A stretch of 64,000 nucleotides of DNA from Amaranthus tricolor (taxonomy: Eukaryota > Streptophyta > Magnoliopsida > Caryophyllales > Amaranthaceae), in assembly GCF_026212465.1 (NCBI RefSeq), contig NC_080048.1, forward strand, positions 20,864,160-20,928,159, read 5' to 3'. The notes below the pieces were generated by a model. It searched no databases. It saw only the letters and a list, made by a program, of their open reading frames with translations, and was not told the origin of the DNA. The translations under genes and the position numbers were made by a program. Below are positions 63,659 to 64,000 of this stretch, piece after piece; the stretch's first letter is position 1; the number at the start of each line of letters is the position of its first letter.

Positions 63659-64000
63659 TTAACACGTAATTTCTAGTATATGACTATGATTTACAATTCT
63701 TACCACTTTAACACAATAATAAATTCGAAATAGTGTTGTGTGCCAAGTTTCCTGCAAAACAAACCAAGTTTGAGAGCTACTTTTTGCGCAAAAGTCCCAA
63801 AAACACATAAAAACCCTTAAAATCGCAACTGAACACGTAATTTCTAGCATGTCTATGATTTACAATTCTAACCACTTCAAAACAATAATATATACCAAAA
63901 TAGAGTTGTGGTCAAGTTTCGTGCAAAATAAACTAAGTTTGAGCTACTTGATGCGCAAAAGTGCCAAAAACGATTAAAAACCCTTTAAATCGCAACTTAA
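63659..64000 (+). repeat. Partial HOR copy at window end (T1, T2)
   Basis: T1 is followed by a T2 monomer (cttcaaaacaataat, taccaaaatagagttg, gctacttgatgcgc, ccaaaaacgatt) and stops at the start of the next monomer. T2 last appeared at 46377; the copies between have a T14-like monomer in its place. The array continues beyond the window. Confidence 0.75.

Larger units (their letters stand above)
32566..64000 (+). repeat. Satellite block 3, ~168-bp tandem monomers, + orientation
   Basis: About 187 monomers of the same family run without interruption to the end of the window. Compared with block 1, most copies have tatgtgcaaaag in place of tatgcgcaaaag. Many differ at the catatg site: agcatgactatg, agcatgtctatg, agcaattgactaag, agtatatgactatg or agcatataactataa. 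These variants form a fixed order (T1 to T19), repeated as a long HOR. I see no gene, transposon end or unrelated sequence. Confidence 0.97.

Noticed and set aside
1..64000. Telomere-like aaaacccttaaaa / ttttaagggtttt
   Set aside because: It resembles one plant telomere unit but is not repeated in tandem at 7 bp and has an extra base. It is just the A-tract end of each monomer.
1..64000. CRISPR array
   Set aside because: Regular repeats are present, but the whole 168 bp recurs with no unique spacers, and there are no cas genes.
1..64000. TATA-like promoters in aatatatac segments
   Set aside because: These occur in a large share of monomers, are expected by base composition, and have no adjoining gene.
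1..64000. Naming the satellite or the species
   Set aside because: The 168-bp length alone fits satellites of many plants and some animals, and I do not recognise the sequence; a database search would decide this.

Overview
The whole 64 kb window is satellite DNA. I can support no protein-coding gene, RNA gene, transposon or CRISPR array on either strand. Apart from two gaps of exactly 100 N (3762-3861 and 32466-32565), every stretch is a head-to-tail copy of one AT-rich monomer of about 168 bp (usually 166-171 bp, about one third G+C in the monomer I counted by hand). There are roughly 380 copies. This is the layout of a eukaryotic centromeric or pericentromeric array. A flowering plant seems most likely, but that is inference: I do not recognise the monomer as a satellite I know (not human alpha satellite, Arabidopsis CEN180, rice CentO or maize CentC), so I name no species.

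The gaps cut the window into three pieces, each with its own higher-order repeat (HOR) organisation. Block 1 (1-3761) reads on the + strand. It has a 3-monomer HOR of about 504 bp (types a-b-c), then a 6-monomer form (a-b-c-d-e-c, about 1012 bp). Block 2 (3862-32465) reads on the - strand. It starts as a mixed, poorly ordered array (3862-9097), then becomes a regular 5-monomer HOR (M1-M2-M3-M4-M5, about 844 bp). Further along, two versions of the 5-mer tend to alternate (about 1.69 kb), and several copies have gained or lost monomers. Block 3 (32566-64000) is on the + strand again. Its HOR is much longer: a 19-mer (3187 bp) that appears as 21-mer, 28-mer and 22-mer forms (about 3.69 kb), with recurring hybrid monomers that mark unequal exchange.

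Both strand switches fall exactly at the N gaps. The apparent inversions may therefore be scaffolding choices rather than biology. An excess of one-base insertions, mostly in homopolymers, between about 49.6 and 59.8 kb suggests residual sequencing error there.

The parts that may matter functionally are inside the monomer. Four A-tracts about 10 bp apart predict curved DNA. A TTCG-containing segment partly resembles a CENP-B box. A small CATATG dyad varies by monomer type. Several CpG sites vary between CG and TG or CA, as expected for methylated heterochromatin. No gene network can be described, because no genes are present.
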